A stretch of DNA of 64,000 bases from contig NZ_FXTA01000006.1 in assembly GCF_900182645.1 (NCBI RefSeq), forward strand, positions 1 to 64,000, written 5' to 3'. The position numbers and the translations under genes were made by a program. Under the pieces are notes generated by a model. That model had not been told where the DNA came from. It made no database searches and worked only from the letters and a program-made list of their open reading frames with translations. The first letter of the stretch is position 1, and every line of letters starts with the position of its first letter. The stretch is from Flavobacterium resistens (GTDB lineage: Bacteria > Bacteroidota > Bacteroidia > Flavobacteriales > Flavobacteriaceae). This document shows, one piece after another, positions 1-9,782 of this stretch.

Positions 1-1
1 A

Positions 2-2194
2 ATTGTATATGTTCAGAATCCTGACGGAAGTTGGACTCCAATTAACGGAAGAGACGGAAGAGACGGAAGAGACGGAGTAGACGGAAGAGACGGAGTAGAT
101 GGAAGAGACGGAGAAGTAGGAGTAGGTTCTGGAGTAGGAGCTCCTGGGCCAGCAGGTACGCCTGGCGCTCCCGGAAAAGACATCAAGATTTATACGGATA
201 CTGAAACGAAAATTGTATATGTTCAGAATCCTGACGGAAGTTGGACTCCAATTAACGGAAGAGACGGAAGAGACGGAAGAGACGGAGTAGATGGAAGAGA
301 CGGAGTAGATGGAAGAGACGGAGAAGTAGGAGTAGGTTCTGGAGTAGGAGCTCCTGGGCCAGCAGGTACACCTGGCGCTCCTGGAAAAGACATCAAGATT
401 TATACGGATACTGAAACGAAAATTGTATATGTTCAGAATCCTGACGGAAGTTGGACTCCAATTAACGGAAGAGACGGAAGAGATGGAGTAGATGGAAATC
501 AAGGTATCCAAGGTGTAAAAGGAGACCAGGGAGATCAAGGTATCCAAGGTGTAAAAGGAGACCAGGGAGATCAAGGTATCCAAGGTTTGAAAGGTGATCA
601 AGGAAATCAAGGTATCCAAGGTTTAAAAGGTGATCAGGGAGATCAAGGTATCCAAGGTTTAAAAGGAGACCAGGGAGATCAAGGTATTCAAGGTTTAAAA
701 GGTGATCAGGGAGATCAAGGTATTCAAGGAGTAAAAGGTGACCAAGGTATTCAAGGTATCCAAGGTTTAAAAGGTGACCAGGGAGATCAAGGTATTCAAG
801 GTGTAAAAGGAGACCAGGGAGATCAAGGTATCCAAGGTTTGAAAGGTGATCAAGGAAATCAAGGTATCCAAGGTTTAAAAGGTGATCAGGGAGATCAAGG
901 TATCCAAGGTTTAAAAGGAGACCAGGGAGATCAAGGTATTCAAGGTTTAAAAGGTGATCAGGGAGATCAAGGTATCCAAGGAGTAAAAGGTGACCAAGGT
1001 ATTCAAGGTATCCAAGGTTTAAAAGGTGACCAGGGAGATCAAGGTATTCGAGGTATCCAAGGTATCCAAGGTATTCCAGGAGAAGCTGCAGGAAAAGGAG
1101 ATAAGGGAGATCAAGGTATCCAAGGTATCCAAGGTTTAAAAGGTGACCAAGGAAATCAAGGTATCCAAGGTTTAAAAGGTGATCAGGGAGATCAAGGTAT
1201 CCAAGGTTTAAAAGGAGATCAGGGAGATCAAGGTATTCAAGGTTTAAAAGGAGACCAGGGAGATCAAGGTATCCAAGGTTTAGCCGGAGTAAAAGGTGAC
1301 CAAGGAGATCAAGGTATTCAAGGTCTTAAAGGAGATCAAGGTATCCAAGGTATTCAAGGTCTTAAAGGAGATAAGGGAGATAAGGGAGATCAAGGTATCC
1401 AAGGTATTCCAGGAGAAGCTGCAGGAAAAGGAGATAAAGGAGATCAAGGTATCCAAGGTCTTAAGGGAGACAAAGGAGATCAGGGTATCCAAGGTATCCA
1501 AGGTCTTAAGGGAGACAAAGGAGATCAGGGTATTCAAGGTATTCAAGGTTTAACTGGAGCAACTGGTGTAGGTCTTAAGGGAGACAAGGGAGATCAAGGT
1601 ATCCAAGGTCTTAAGGGAGACAAAGGAGATCAAGGTATCCAAGGTATTCAAGGTTTAACTGGAGCAACTGGTGTAGGTCTTAAGGGAGACAAAGGAGATC
1701 AAGGTATCCAAGGTCTTAAGGGAGACAAAGGAGATCAAGGTATCCAAGGTATTCAAGGTTTAACTGGAGCAACTGGTGTAGGTCTTAAGGGAGACAAAGG
1801 AGATCAAGGTATCCAAGGTCTTAAGGGAGACAAAGGAGATCAGGGTATTCAAGGTATTCAAGGTATTCAAGGTGTCGCTGGAATTGGTGGAAAATCTACT
1901 GCTGGAACAAATGTAACAATTACAGGAACTGGAACAGCTGCAGATGCATACGTGATAAATGCCGTAGTGCCACAACAAGCAATTGACGAATTTACGGCTA
2001 CTGCAGGACTAGTAACATTTACACTTTCAGCAACGCCATCATCTTTGTCTAAAGTGAAAATGCACATTAATGGAGTTCGTATTGATAATAACGCGATTGC
2101 ACTAAGTGGAAAAGTAGTTACTTATACACCGGCAAGTAATGGTTCATATAGCTTGATGGCTGGTGATAATATTATTATTGATTATTTAAAATAA
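2..2194 (+). CDS. Collagen-like Gly-x-y repeat surface protein, 5' end outside window
   Basis: The frame is open from the left edge, so the start lies upstream; the first ATG/TTG-type starts inside the window are artefacts of the repeat. Visible order: two full 70-residue repeats and part of a third (each 210 bp, containing IYTDTETKIVYVQNPDGSW, a run of GRDG/GVDG triplets, then GAPGPAGTPGAPG), about 450 residues of Gly-x-y triplets (GDQGIQGLKGDQ pattern), and a C-terminal non-repetitive domain of about 100 residues ending in DNIIIDYLK. Gly-x-y runs of this kind form collagen-like triple helices in bacterial adhesins and phage tail fibres. Its neighbours are secreted surface-type proteins, so a surface filament or adhesin is the best guess. 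Tandem repeats make the assembly here worth checking. Confidence 0.85.
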   Translation: MVYVQNPDGSWTPINGRDGRDGRDGVDGRDGVDGRDGEVGVGSGVGAPGPAGTPGAPGKDIKIYTDTETKIVYVQNPDGSWTPINGRDGRDGRDGVDGRDGVDGRDGEVGVGSGVGAPGPAGTPGAPGKDIKIYTDTETKIVYVQNPDGSWTPINGRDGRDGVDGNQGIQGVKGDQGDQGIQGVKGDQGDQGIQGLKGDQGNQGIQGLKGDQGDQGIQGLKGDQGDQGIQGLKGDQGDQGIQGVKGDQGIQGIQGLKGDQGDQGIQGVKGDQGDQGIQGLKGDQGNQGIQGLKGDQGDQGIQGLKGDQGDQGIQGLKGDQGDQGIQGVKGDQGIQGIQGLKGDQGDQGIRGIQGIQGIPGEAAGKGDKGDQGIQGIQGLKGDQGNQGIQGLKGDQGDQGIQGLKGDQGDQGIQGLKGDQGDQGIQGLAGVKGDQGDQGIQGLKGDQGIQGIQGLKGDKGDKGDQGIQGIPGEAAGKGDKGDQGIQGLKGDKGDQGIQGIQGLKGDKGDQGIQGIQGLTGATGVGLKGDKGDQGIQGLKGDKGDQGIQGIQGLTGATGVGLKGDKGDQGIQGLKGDKGDQGIQGIQGLTGATGVGLKGDKGDQGIQGLKGDKGDQGIQGIQGIQGVAGIGGKSTAGTNVTITGTGTAADAYVINAVVPQQAIDEFTATAGLVTFTLSATPSSLSKVKMHINGVRIDNNAIALSGKVVTYTPASNGSYSLMAGDNIIIDYLK

Positions 2195-2212
2195 TATTCT
2201 AAAGCTTAAAAT

Positions 2213-2246
2213 ACACACTCTTTTAGGTAAAATTAAAAGAGTGTGT
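2213..2246. terminator. Stem-loop after collagen-like gene
   Basis: Perfect 12-bp arms (ACACACTCTTTT / AAAAGAGTGTGT) around a 10-nt loop, 19 nt after the stop codon. There is no T-run after it, so it may be an RNA-stabilising or processing hairpin rather than a strong intrinsic terminator. Confidence 0.5.
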
Positions 2247-2266
2247 AAATCTAAAAGAGTGAAAAA

Positions 2267-3430
2267 ATGAAAAAGATATTATGTATGCTTTTGCTAGCCC
2301 CAACTGTTTATATAACGGCACAAACTTCAGAAACACCAGAAACCGTGGTTACTCAAAATGGAAAAAAAGTTACTTTCTTTCCAAATCTTGAACCAGCTTG
2401 GTATTTAGGTGGAAATGCAAATGGTGCTTTAAAGTCAATTGGAACGAAAGACAACTTTAATCTTCCATTTATGACTAATAATACAGAAAGGATGACTTTA
2501 ACGACCGGCGGTTTTTTAGGTCTTAATACAACTACGCCCCAATCAGCATTTAATATTGTTAACGATAATGTAGGTGATGGGTATGATGATCTTAGTATAG
2601 TTTCATATGGTGATAATTATTCTGGAGCAATCTTTTTAAATAGCGCAAAGAACACAAAAGCTGATCCTAAAGCGATGGATGTAAATACAGTAATGGGTAC
2701 TATCGCATTTAGAGGTTGGAATGGCACAAGTTATTATGATGCCTATTCAGGAATAAGAGGTTATTATATGGGTACTAAAAATAGTGATTTGAGGTTTTAT
2801 ACTAGTAATACGGAAAAACTAAGAATCACGGATGTTGGAAATGTAGGTATAGGTCGTCAAGATCCTACGGTAAAGTTAGATGTATATAACCAAACAGCTG
2901 GAGCTGTAAAAATTGTAGATGGTACACAAGGCGCTGGTAAAGTACTTACTTCAGATGCAAATGGTTTGGCAACATGGCAGTCGCCAGTAAGCGCTAGTAC
3001 CTTTATCGCACCACAAGGAACTAATCTTAAACTTACTTATGATACATGGAACTATTCAAAACGATCTTTATCACTTTCAAAAGGTAGATGGATTATTACC
3101 TTAACAGATAGAAGTTTTGGTTTTGCGCCAGGAGCTACCTATGCAGATATGATTGCAGGATGGTCTTCAAGTGCTAGTAGTTATATCCCTTCAACTCTTT
3201 TTGCAAATGGTGGTCATACTTGTGTATCAACTCAGGCAGTTCCATCTGGAAATAAATATCTAAATTGGAATTATACATTTGTTATAGATGTTACAACTCC
3301 AACTACGATATACCTTTTCTTTAATATTTCTTCTGATGTTAGAACGGGTAACGTAAGCATCTATAATGGAGAAGGAGGACTTTATTCAACCGCATACGGA
3401 GCATTAATTGCACAAAAAGTTATGGAATAA
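2267..3430 (+). CDS. Secreted surface protein, paralogue 1 of the island
   Basis: 387 residues with an N-terminal signal peptide ending near TAQ. The N-terminal two thirds are shared with the next three genes: a GKKVTFFPNLEPAWYLGG segment, a TTPQSAFNIVND segment, LRFYTSNTEKLRI followed by GNVGIG, and a closing AGAVKIVDGTQ / GKVLTSDANGLATW segment. This VGIG...P..KL.V pattern recurs in flavobacterial proteins resembling phage tail-fibre shafts. The C-terminal ~140 residues differ from the paralogues and are likely a separate head domain. No T9SS sorting domain is visible. Function unknown; a surface or filament component is inferred from context. Confidence 0.75.
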   Translation: MKKILCMLLLAPTVYITAQTSETPETVVTQNGKKVTFFPNLEPAWYLGGNANGALKSIGTKDNFNLPFMTNNTERMTLTTGGFLGLNTTTPQSAFNIVNDNVGDGYDDLSIVSYGDNYSGAIFLNSAKNTKADPKAMDVNTVMGTIAFRGWNGTSYYDAYSGIRGYYMGTKNSDLRFYTSNTEKLRITDVGNVGIGRQDPTVKLDVYNQTAGAVKIVDGTQGAGKVLTSDANGLATWQSPVSASTFIAPQGTNLKLTYDTWNYSKRSLSLSKGRWIITLTDRSFGFAPGATYADMIAGWSSSASSYIPSTLFANGGHTCVSTQAVPSGNKYLNWNYTFVIDVTTPTTIYLFFNISSDVRTGNVSIYNGEGGLYSTAYGALIAQKVME

Positions 3431-3529
3431 AATGATAATATAGCCATAGAACGTTGCCCTAATATAATTTGATCGATACGTTTTTTAAGAGAATCAATAA
3501 TTTTTGAATTTAAAAAGAAACATTAAAAA

Positions 3530-4768
3530 ATGAAAAACCTACTATATAGTTTAATGTTGATGCAAAGTTTTTTTACGATTGCACAAACAAATCAAATAGC
3601 AGTTAGCCCAAACGGAAAAAAAGTGAGTTTTTTTCCAACTCAAGCCCCAGCCTGGTATTTAGGAGGAAATACGAATGGTGCTGCTGAAGCAATAGGAACT
3701 AAGAATAATTTTGATTTTCCATTTTCAAGTAAAATAGATAGTGGTGGTTTGTTTGGTTGGCAGACTATGAAGTTGACAACCGATGGTTTCTTAACCTTTG
3801 GCTCAAGAAAACCTGAAACGGTGTTACATATTGTTGATCATCTAAAAAATGATGCTTATGATGATATTAGTGTAGAAACACATAGTAATACAGCTACTCC
3901 ACATTTGTTTTTAAACCGTGCACGAGGTACTAAGGCTGCTCCCGAAACATTAGCTGCAGGGGATAGGATTGGGGGGGTAATCTTCAGAGGATTCGATGGT
4001 TCTATAGAAGCAAATAGTGAGACACCTTTTGTTTTTAGTGACTTAGATAATTCTGGTGTACTTAAAGCATATGGAGGTATAAAAAGTTATTATACAGGAA
4101 ATTCACTCAGCGATCTTAGATTCTATACTACAAATAAAGAAGCCGCAAGGATTACAGATAATGGAAATGTTGGTGTAGGAAGTGTTAATCCAGGTGCAAA
4201 ACTTGAAGTAAATAATGGTACAACAGCAGGTGCGGTTAAAATTGTAGATGGTACGCAATCTTTGGGCAAAGTACTGACTTCAGATGCAAATGGACTAGCA
4301 ATATGGAGTGAGCAAGCAATTACAACTATTGTAGGAACAAGGCCAAGTACTTCGATTGATTTTTCAGCTGGAAATACTGAAAATGCTATCGGCGGTTCAA
4401 TCAATTTGCCTGTTGGCAATTGGCTTGTAAATATTGGCTTGCTTGTTAGGGCCAAAACAGGAGAAAGTGTCAAACCCAATACATGTTATACTGGGAGGTT
4501 TACCTTATCGAGTAGCAATACACAAAATATTCAAACCGGATTTAGTTTTATTGGAAACAATTTGATTTTTCAAACTACCAGTACAGGAACAAAAGTTCCG
4601 TCTAATTATCCATTATTTGCATCAGGAGTTATTAGAGTAAATATTACAACACCTGTAACCTTATATATCTGGAATGCAGCATCAAGTCATACGGTTTACG
4701 GATGTGGCGAAATTGGATCCATAGGAAATAATGGTGAGAATTACATTTATGCAACCAGAACACAATAG
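3530..4768 (+). CDS. Secreted surface protein, paralogue 2
   Basis: 412 residues, signal peptide ending near IAQ, same shaft-like N-terminal region as its neighbours (FFPTQAPAWYLGG, DLRFYTTNKEAARI, GAVKIVDGTQ). A small insertion near residues 165-180 is specific to this copy. The C-terminal ~145 residues (from GTRPSTSIDFSAGNTENAI) are nearly identical to those of the next gene, also at DNA level, which suggests recent duplication or gene conversion. The head contains two Cys (NTCYTG and YGCGEIG). No catalytic motif is seen. Gene spacing of about 40-100 nt suits co-transcription. Confidence 0.75.
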   Translation: MKNLLYSLMLMQSFFTIAQTNQIAVSPNGKKVSFFPTQAPAWYLGGNTNGAAEAIGTKNNFDFPFSSKIDSGGLFGWQTMKLTTDGFLTFGSRKPETVLHIVDHLKNDAYDDISVETHSNTATPHLFLNRARGTKAAPETLAAGDRIGGVIFRGFDGSIEANSETPFVFSDLDNSGVLKAYGGIKSYYTGNSLSDLRFYTTNKEAARITDNGNVGVGSVNPGAKLEVNNGTTAGAVKIVDGTQSLGKVLTSDANGLAIWSEQAITTIVGTRPSTSIDFSAGNTENAIGGSINLPVGNWLVNIGLLVRAKTGESVKPNTCYTGRFTLSSSNTQNIQTGFSFIGNNLIFQTTSTGTKVPSNYPLFASGVIRVNITTPVTLYIWNAASSHTVYGCGEIGSIGNNGENYIYATRTQ

Positions 4769-4809
4769 ATAATTAAAAAAGAATTTTTGAATTATACATT
4801 GAATTAAAA

Positions 4810-5994
4810 ATGAAAAAAATACTATACAGTTTACTATTAATGCAAAGTTGCCACATGATTGCTCAAACTCAAGAAACTGTGGTTACGCCAAACGGAAAAA
4901 AAGTTACCTTTTTCCCGACTACATCACCAGCTTGGTATGTGGGTGGCAATACAAATGGATATATTGGGTCACTTGGAAATATTGATGATTTTGATCTTTC
5001 GTTTATAACAAATAATAAAGTCAGGATGACACTAACAAAAGAAGGTTTGTTAGGAATTAATACAACTACACCCGCAACAGCATTAAATATTGTCAATGAT
5101 AATTTAGGTGATAATTACGATGATATTAGTCTGGTTACATATAATGGTTTTGGTAGTACTGAGGCAGCCCCAAATCTTTTTTTAAGCCGTTCCTTAAACG
5201 TTGGTGGTGGTGGTGAACTTTGGGAATTAGCAATAGGAGATCTGATTGGAGGAGTGGCTTTTAGAGGATTTAATGGTTCTAATTTTGACAAAGCCTATTC
5301 AGGTATGAGAAGTTATTATACAGGACCTTCACGCAACGATCTCAGGTTTTATACCAGCAATAAAGAAGCTGTAAGGATTGCAGATAATGGAAATGTAGGG
5401 ATTGGAAGTATTAATCCAACTGCAAAACTTGAAGTAAATAATGGTTCAACAGCTGGGGCAGTTAAAATTGTAGATGGTACACAAGGTTTAGGCAAAGTAC
5501 TCACTTCAGATGCAAATGGTCTGGCAACATGGAAAGATCAGGCAGTTACAATTATTGAAGGAACTAGGCCAAGTACTTCAATTGATTTTTCAGCTGGAAA
5601 TACTGAAAATGCTATTGGAGGTTCAATCAATTTGCCTGTTGGCAACTGGCTTATAAATATTGGCTTGCTTGTTAGAGCGAAAATAGGAGAAAGTGTCAAA
5701 CCCAATACATGTTATACCGGAAGATTTACTTTATCCAGCAGTAAAACACAAAATGTTCAGACAGGATTTAGTTTCGTTGGCAGCAATTTGATTCTTCAAA
5801 CGGCCAGTACAGGAGTAAAAGTACCACCTAATTATCCACTATTTGCATCAGGAGTTATTAGAGTAAATGTTACATCACCAGTAACCTTATATATATGGAA
5901 TGCAGCATCGAGCCATACTGTTTATGGATGTGGCGAAATTGGATCAATAGGCAATAATGGCGAGAATTACATTTATGCAACTAAAACGCAATAG
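4810..5994 (+). CDS. Secreted surface protein, paralogue 3
   Basis: 394 residues with signal peptide (cleavage near IAQ). The shaft-like N-terminal portion matches its neighbours, including the TTPATALNIVND and GNVGIGSINPTAKLEV segments. Its C-terminal head is almost the same as that of the preceding paralogue, including the NTCYTGRFTLSSS and YGCGEIGSIGNNGENY stretches, while the middle section is closer to the other copies. This mosaic pattern points to recombination among the paralogues. Function unknown. Confidence 0.75.
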   Translation: MKKILYSLLLMQSCHMIAQTQETVVTPNGKKVTFFPTTSPAWYVGGNTNGYIGSLGNIDDFDLSFITNNKVRMTLTKEGLLGINTTTPATALNIVNDNLGDNYDDISLVTYNGFGSTEAAPNLFLSRSLNVGGGGELWELAIGDLIGGVAFRGFNGSNFDKAYSGMRSYYTGPSRNDLRFYTSNKEAVRIADNGNVGIGSINPTAKLEVNNGSTAGAVKIVDGTQGLGKVLTSDANGLATWKDQAVTIIEGTRPSTSIDFSAGNTENAIGGSINLPVGNWLINIGLLVRAKIGESVKPNTCYTGRFTLSSSKTQNVQTGFSFVGSNLILQTASTGVKVPPNYPLFASGVIRVNVTSPVTLYIWNAASSHTVYGCGEIGSIGNNGENYIYATKTQ

Positions 5995-6046
5995 ATAATT
6001 AAAAAAAGAAATTTTAAGAAATATATTAAATAAAGATAAAGTGAAA

Positions 6047-7201
6047 ATGAAAAAATTACTATATAGTTTATTATTACTGCAGAGTGCTTTTATAATGGCA
6101 CAAACTTCTGAAACAGTAGTTACGCCAAACGGGAAAAAAGTTACTTTTTTTCCAACTCTCTCGCCAGCTTGGTATGTGGGAGGTAATACAAACGGTGCTT
6201 TAAAATCATTAGGTACTAAAGATAATTTCAACCTTCCGTTTATAACAAACAACGTTGAAAGAATGACATTAACGACTGCTGGTTATTTAGGTATTAATAC
6301 AAATGCACCATCATCGGCAATAAATATTGTTAACGATAATATTGGTGATGGTTATGATGATCTTAATATAGCTTCATATGGTGTTGGATATTCTGGATCT
6401 ATATTTATTAACAGTGCAAATAATACTAAAGCTAGTCCTGCAGCGATGGATGCTGGTACTACAATTGGTCAAATAGCATTCAGAGGTTACAATGGATCAA
6501 ATTATACAGCAGCATTTTCGGGAATGAGAGCTCATTATATGGGTACTGCAAATAGTGATCTTAGATTTTATACTAGTAATGCAGAAAGACTAAGAATCGA
6601 GGATGGTGGAAATGTAGGTATTGGTACTACTAATCCTTCTGTAAAACTTGAAGTAAACAATGGTGCAACAGCAGGTGCAGTTAAAATTGTAGATGGTACA
6701 CAAGGTTCTGGTAAAGTATTAACTAGTGATGCAGATGGAAAAGCAACTTGGCAATCTTCTGTAAATGGTTATGTAGGAAGTATAACGCTTGGAAATGGTA
6801 CAGGTTATGTACTTAGAGGAGATGGTGATTGTACTATTGATTCATATGAAACGGAAGGGATTACAAGCTCAATTAAATTAACTCCTGGTATGTACATTTT
6901 ATATTGTACATCTATGCCTTATCATTATCCTATGTCAGCAGCACATGAAGCAGCAGGAGATAAGGAAGCATCAGGTATTAGTATTATTCCCGTAGCAACA
7001 GGGGGATTAACATTAAAATCTACTGGACTTTATACTGTTAATACTGCTATAAGAACTTATACAAATAATGTTACACCTATTGTTATTGAAGTGTTGACTA
7101 CAGGAAATTTTGCACTCCGCTTTATGCCAAGACTAGATTGTCAGCAAGCTGCATTCAATTTTAGTGCAATGTATTTCACAATGAACATTTTCAAGGCTTA
7201 G
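6047..7201 (+). CDS. Secreted surface protein, paralogue 4
   Basis: 384 residues from the ATG at 6047; a GTG six bases earlier would add two residues but all paralogues start at the MKK lysines. Signal peptide ends near MAQ. The N-terminal ~245 residues closely follow the first paralogue (LGTKDNFNLPF, NIVNDNIGDGYDDL, SGSIFINSANNTKA). The C-terminal ~140 residues (from SITLGNGTGYVL) are unrelated to the heads of the other copies, giving a third head type in the island. No T9SS signal is seen. Role inferred as surface structure only. Confidence 0.75.
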   Translation: MKKLLYSLLLLQSAFIMAQTSETVVTPNGKKVTFFPTLSPAWYVGGNTNGALKSLGTKDNFNLPFITNNVERMTLTTAGYLGINTNAPSSAINIVNDNIGDGYDDLNIASYGVGYSGSIFINSANNTKASPAAMDAGTTIGQIAFRGYNGSNYTAAFSGMRAHYMGTANSDLRFYTSNAERLRIEDGGNVGIGTTNPSVKLEVNNGATAGAVKIVDGTQGSGKVLTSDADGKATWQSSVNGYVGSITLGNGTGYVLRGDGDCTIDSYETEGITSSIKLTPGMYILYCTSMPYHYPMSAAHEAAGDKEASGISIIPVATGGLTLKSTGLYTVNTAIRTYTNNVTPIVIEVLTTGNFALRFMPRLDCQQAAFNFSAMYFTMNIFKA

Positions 7202-7451
7202 ATTCATAAATATCCTTAATGCTTTTTTTGCTAACAGTAAGCTATTTTGTGAGAACTGATATCCTTTTATCCCTTTAGTAAGTAAGATTTTCCATTTGCT
7301 AAATGGAAGATGTAGCATTATGTCCCATCACGATGTTTTTCCGTCTTCATTGGATTATAGTTGCAAGATGGCTCCTTTACTTTTGTCCTGTTAAAAACAA
7401 GTTGGATTTGTAGTTGACGGTCAGTAAAAAGTTTTTTAAAAAAGAAAGGTA

Positions 7452-8399
7452 ATGGGAAAAAGGATGAAAAATATAATATGTGCAGTAATGCTTACCATAG
7501 GAAGCTCTGTGATTGCACAAACAAAAAAAATTGTTAGTACATATGGTGAATTGTTAGATTATCCACCATCATCAATAGTTTCAAACTCTTTAGATGGGGT
7601 TAATTTAACAACTACCGTTAATGGTGTTACAGGATCCCCTGTTGATATCAGTGTTATTGAGCCATGGTGGGTAATGGAAAAATGGGAATTGCCTGCAACT
7701 TCGATGTTTCAAAATATTTGGCATGCTGGAAGTGTTGGTATTGGTGGAGGTTATGATTATTTAAATTCAAAATATAAATTTCAAGTATCTGGAAAGTCTA
7801 TTTTTAAAAGAACAGGTACGTGGCCAAGATCAGTATTAACTATTGATGATGGGTATCAAAAAGAGGGGTATGTGTATACAACTGATAAGGATGGTAATGG
7901 AAGCTGGCGCGAGAATGGTGTGCTTCTGGTTGAAGGGATTGTGGGTGGCGACCCTATCAATTTTCCTGCTGGAGGGGCAGATAGCTGTCTTCTTTCATGG
8001 CGAATTACTTTGCCAAAAGGAAAATGGCTTGTGAATATGGGCGTGTTGATTAATCCTAAGATTGGAGAGACTACAGTGCCAAATAGTAATTATGCAGGAA
8101 GATTTACACTATCATCTGATTATACTTACATATACAATTCATTTAAGTTTTACGGAAGTAAATTTATTTATAATACAGCTTCTACAGGCTCAGTTCCTGG
8201 AAAATATCCCTTGTTTGTATCGGGTGTCTTTAGGGTTGAAAATACCAGTGATGACCCTATTCATATTTATGTATGGAACAGTTCTTCTGTAGGAGGAGCT
8301 AAAGGAGGAAAAGAGATAGGAGGTATTGCCAATGACAGTGAAAATTATTTTTACGCTACCAAATGGACTGATGGTGATTTTTTTGCATATCCAGAATGA
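7452..8399 (+). CDS. Secreted surface protein, divergent paralogue 5
   Basis: 315 residues; a second in-frame ATG at 7464 gives a signal peptide that begins like the other copies, and either start is possible. The shaft region is shortened and mostly replaced, but the C-terminal ~145 residues align with the heads of paralogues 2 and 3 (WLVNMGVLINPKIGET, NYAGRFTLSSD, YPLFVSGVFRV, IHIYVWNSSS), without the two cysteines. It thus joins an unrelated stalk to a shared head family. A 250-bp gap with no gene precedes it. Function unknown. Confidence 0.7.
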   Translation: MGKRMKNIICAVMLTIGSSVIAQTKKIVSTYGELLDYPPSSIVSNSLDGVNLTTTVNGVTGSPVDISVIEPWWVMEKWELPATSMFQNIWHAGSVGIGGGYDYLNSKYKFQVSGKSIFKRTGTWPRSVLTIDDGYQKEGYVYTTDKDGNGSWRENGVLLVEGIVGGDPINFPAGGADSCLLSWRITLPKGKWLVNMGVLINPKIGETTVPNSNYAGRFTLSSDYTYIYNSFKFYGSKFIYNTASTGSVPGKYPLFVSGVFRVENTSDDPIHIYVWNSSSVGGAKGGKEIGGIANDSENYFYATKWTDGDFFAYPE

Positions 8400-8451
8400 T
8401 GTCTTTAACGAATTATAAAATGTGTTAAAAAATATTGAAATAAAATTAACT

Positions 8452-9690
8452 ATGAAAAACAACAAAAAAGAAATGCTTCTCTCAATGACTGCTGTCTTTA
8501 TGACGTCGTTGGGATTTGCTCAAACAGTAAATACTGGAGAGTTGTTTATTGCCTCAGGCACTCTAATGAATAGTATGCAGGAAGTAAACAATACAGCTAC
8601 AGGAGAAATCGTAAACGATGGTGATTTGTATTTATACAGTCATTATAACAACGACGGACTTGTAGATTTTTCGCCAGAGGTTACAACTGGTATTACAAGA
8701 ATGCGTGGTACATCTGGATTTCAAAATATTTCAGGCAGTGTCCCGATGATGTTAAATAATATTGAATTTAATAATAACAATATACAGCCAGCTTTTCATC
8801 TTTCAAATGAGATTAGAATTTCAGGTCAGGCAGCATTTGAAAATGGTGTTGTAGATAATGAAGAATATGAAGGCCTCGTAGTATTTGAACCAAATGCAAC
8901 CCATATCAAGGTTCGCAACGAAAGTCACGTAGATGGATTGGTACAAAAAAATGGTAAAAGTGCCTTTACATACCCAATTGGAGATGGAGGATATTATCGT
9001 CATGCCCGTATCTCAGCGCCACAAAAAAATGAAGATGCTTTTACAGGTAAATATTATTTGAAGAATTCAGATTTTGAATATTCACATAATAGCAAAGATG
9101 ATAAGATAAGCATTATAAACAATGCTGAATATTGGACTCTTGATAAAACTGCAGGCAACGATAATGTTTTTCTTACCCTGAGCTGGAATGAAGACACAAC
9201 TCCATTTGAGATTTACGGTGCTCCCTACGATGAAATTCATATTGTTCACTGGGATGAAAGCAAAAGAAAATGGATAGACCTTGGAGGTGCTGCTAATAGT
9301 GCAAGCAAAGAAGTAAGTATGGTAGTTGATCCGCTGCAGTCTTACGGGATATTTACTCTAGCACGTGTCAAAGCAGAACTTAGTGATCTTGTAATATACA
9401 ATGCTGTATCTCCAAACGGAGATGGAATGAATGATTATTTCAAAATTGATGGAATTAAGAATTATCAAAATAATACAGTAGAGATTTATAATCGTTGGGG
9501 AGTAAAAGTTTTTGAAACTAAAGCTTATGATACAACAGGTAATACTTTTCAAGGATATTCAGAAGGTCGTGTTACTATAAATAAAGATAAAAAATTGCCT
9601 GTAGGAACCTACTTCTATATTATTAATGTTCAAGATTATAAGGAAGGAAAAGATTTTAAAAAATCGGGTTACTTATACATCAGTTATTAA
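8452..9690 (+). CDS. T9SS type B secreted protein with gliding-motility-type C-terminal domain
   Basis: 412 residues from the ATG at 8452, which places the signal peptide (ending GFAQ) at the N-terminus; an upstream start at 8422 would bury it. The C-terminal ~95 residues carry the hallmarks of the type B sorting domain (TIGR04131/CHU_C): AVSPNGDGMNDYFKIDGI, VEIYNRWGVKVFE, LPVGTYFYIINV and a final GYLYISY. Proteins of this class are exported to the cell surface by the type IX secretion system and depend on a cognate PorP/SprF-like protein, which is encoded immediately downstream. The body has no enzyme motif I recognise; an adhesin is likely. Confidence 0.85.
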   Translation: MKNNKKEMLLSMTAVFMTSLGFAQTVNTGELFIASGTLMNSMQEVNNTATGEIVNDGDLYLYSHYNNDGLVDFSPEVTTGITRMRGTSGFQNISGSVPMMLNNIEFNNNNIQPAFHLSNEIRISGQAAFENGVVDNEEYEGLVVFEPNATHIKVRNESHVDGLVQKNGKSAFTYPIGDGGYYRHARISAPQKNEDAFTGKYYLKNSDFEYSHNSKDDKISIINNAEYWTLDKTAGNDNVFLTLSWNEDTTPFEIYGAPYDEIHIVHWDESKRKWIDLGGAANSASKEVSMVVDPLQSYGIFTLARVKAELSDLVIYNAVSPNGDGMNDYFKIDGIKNYQNNTVEIYNRWGVKVFETKAYDTTGNTFQGYSEGRVTINKDKKLPVGTYFYIINVQDYKEGKDFKKSGYLYISY

Positions 9691-9782
9691 AAGTATTGTG
9701 GGATATGATATCCATGATTGACTATAAATGTAAATGAAGATGTAATCTTGGATATCACATCTTTATGCTAAAATAATTTAAA

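Noticed and set aside
587..589. Apparent start codon of the collagen-like gene
   Set aside because: It is a TTG inside the repeat; the same frame is open to the left edge of the window.
490..1860. Short direct repeats resembling a CRISPR array
   Set aside because: The repeats are codon-phased Gly-x-y units inside an open reading frame, without unique spacers or cas genes.
1280..1978. Open frames on both strands inside the collagen-like gene
   Set aside because: Low-complexity shadows of the repeat in other frames.
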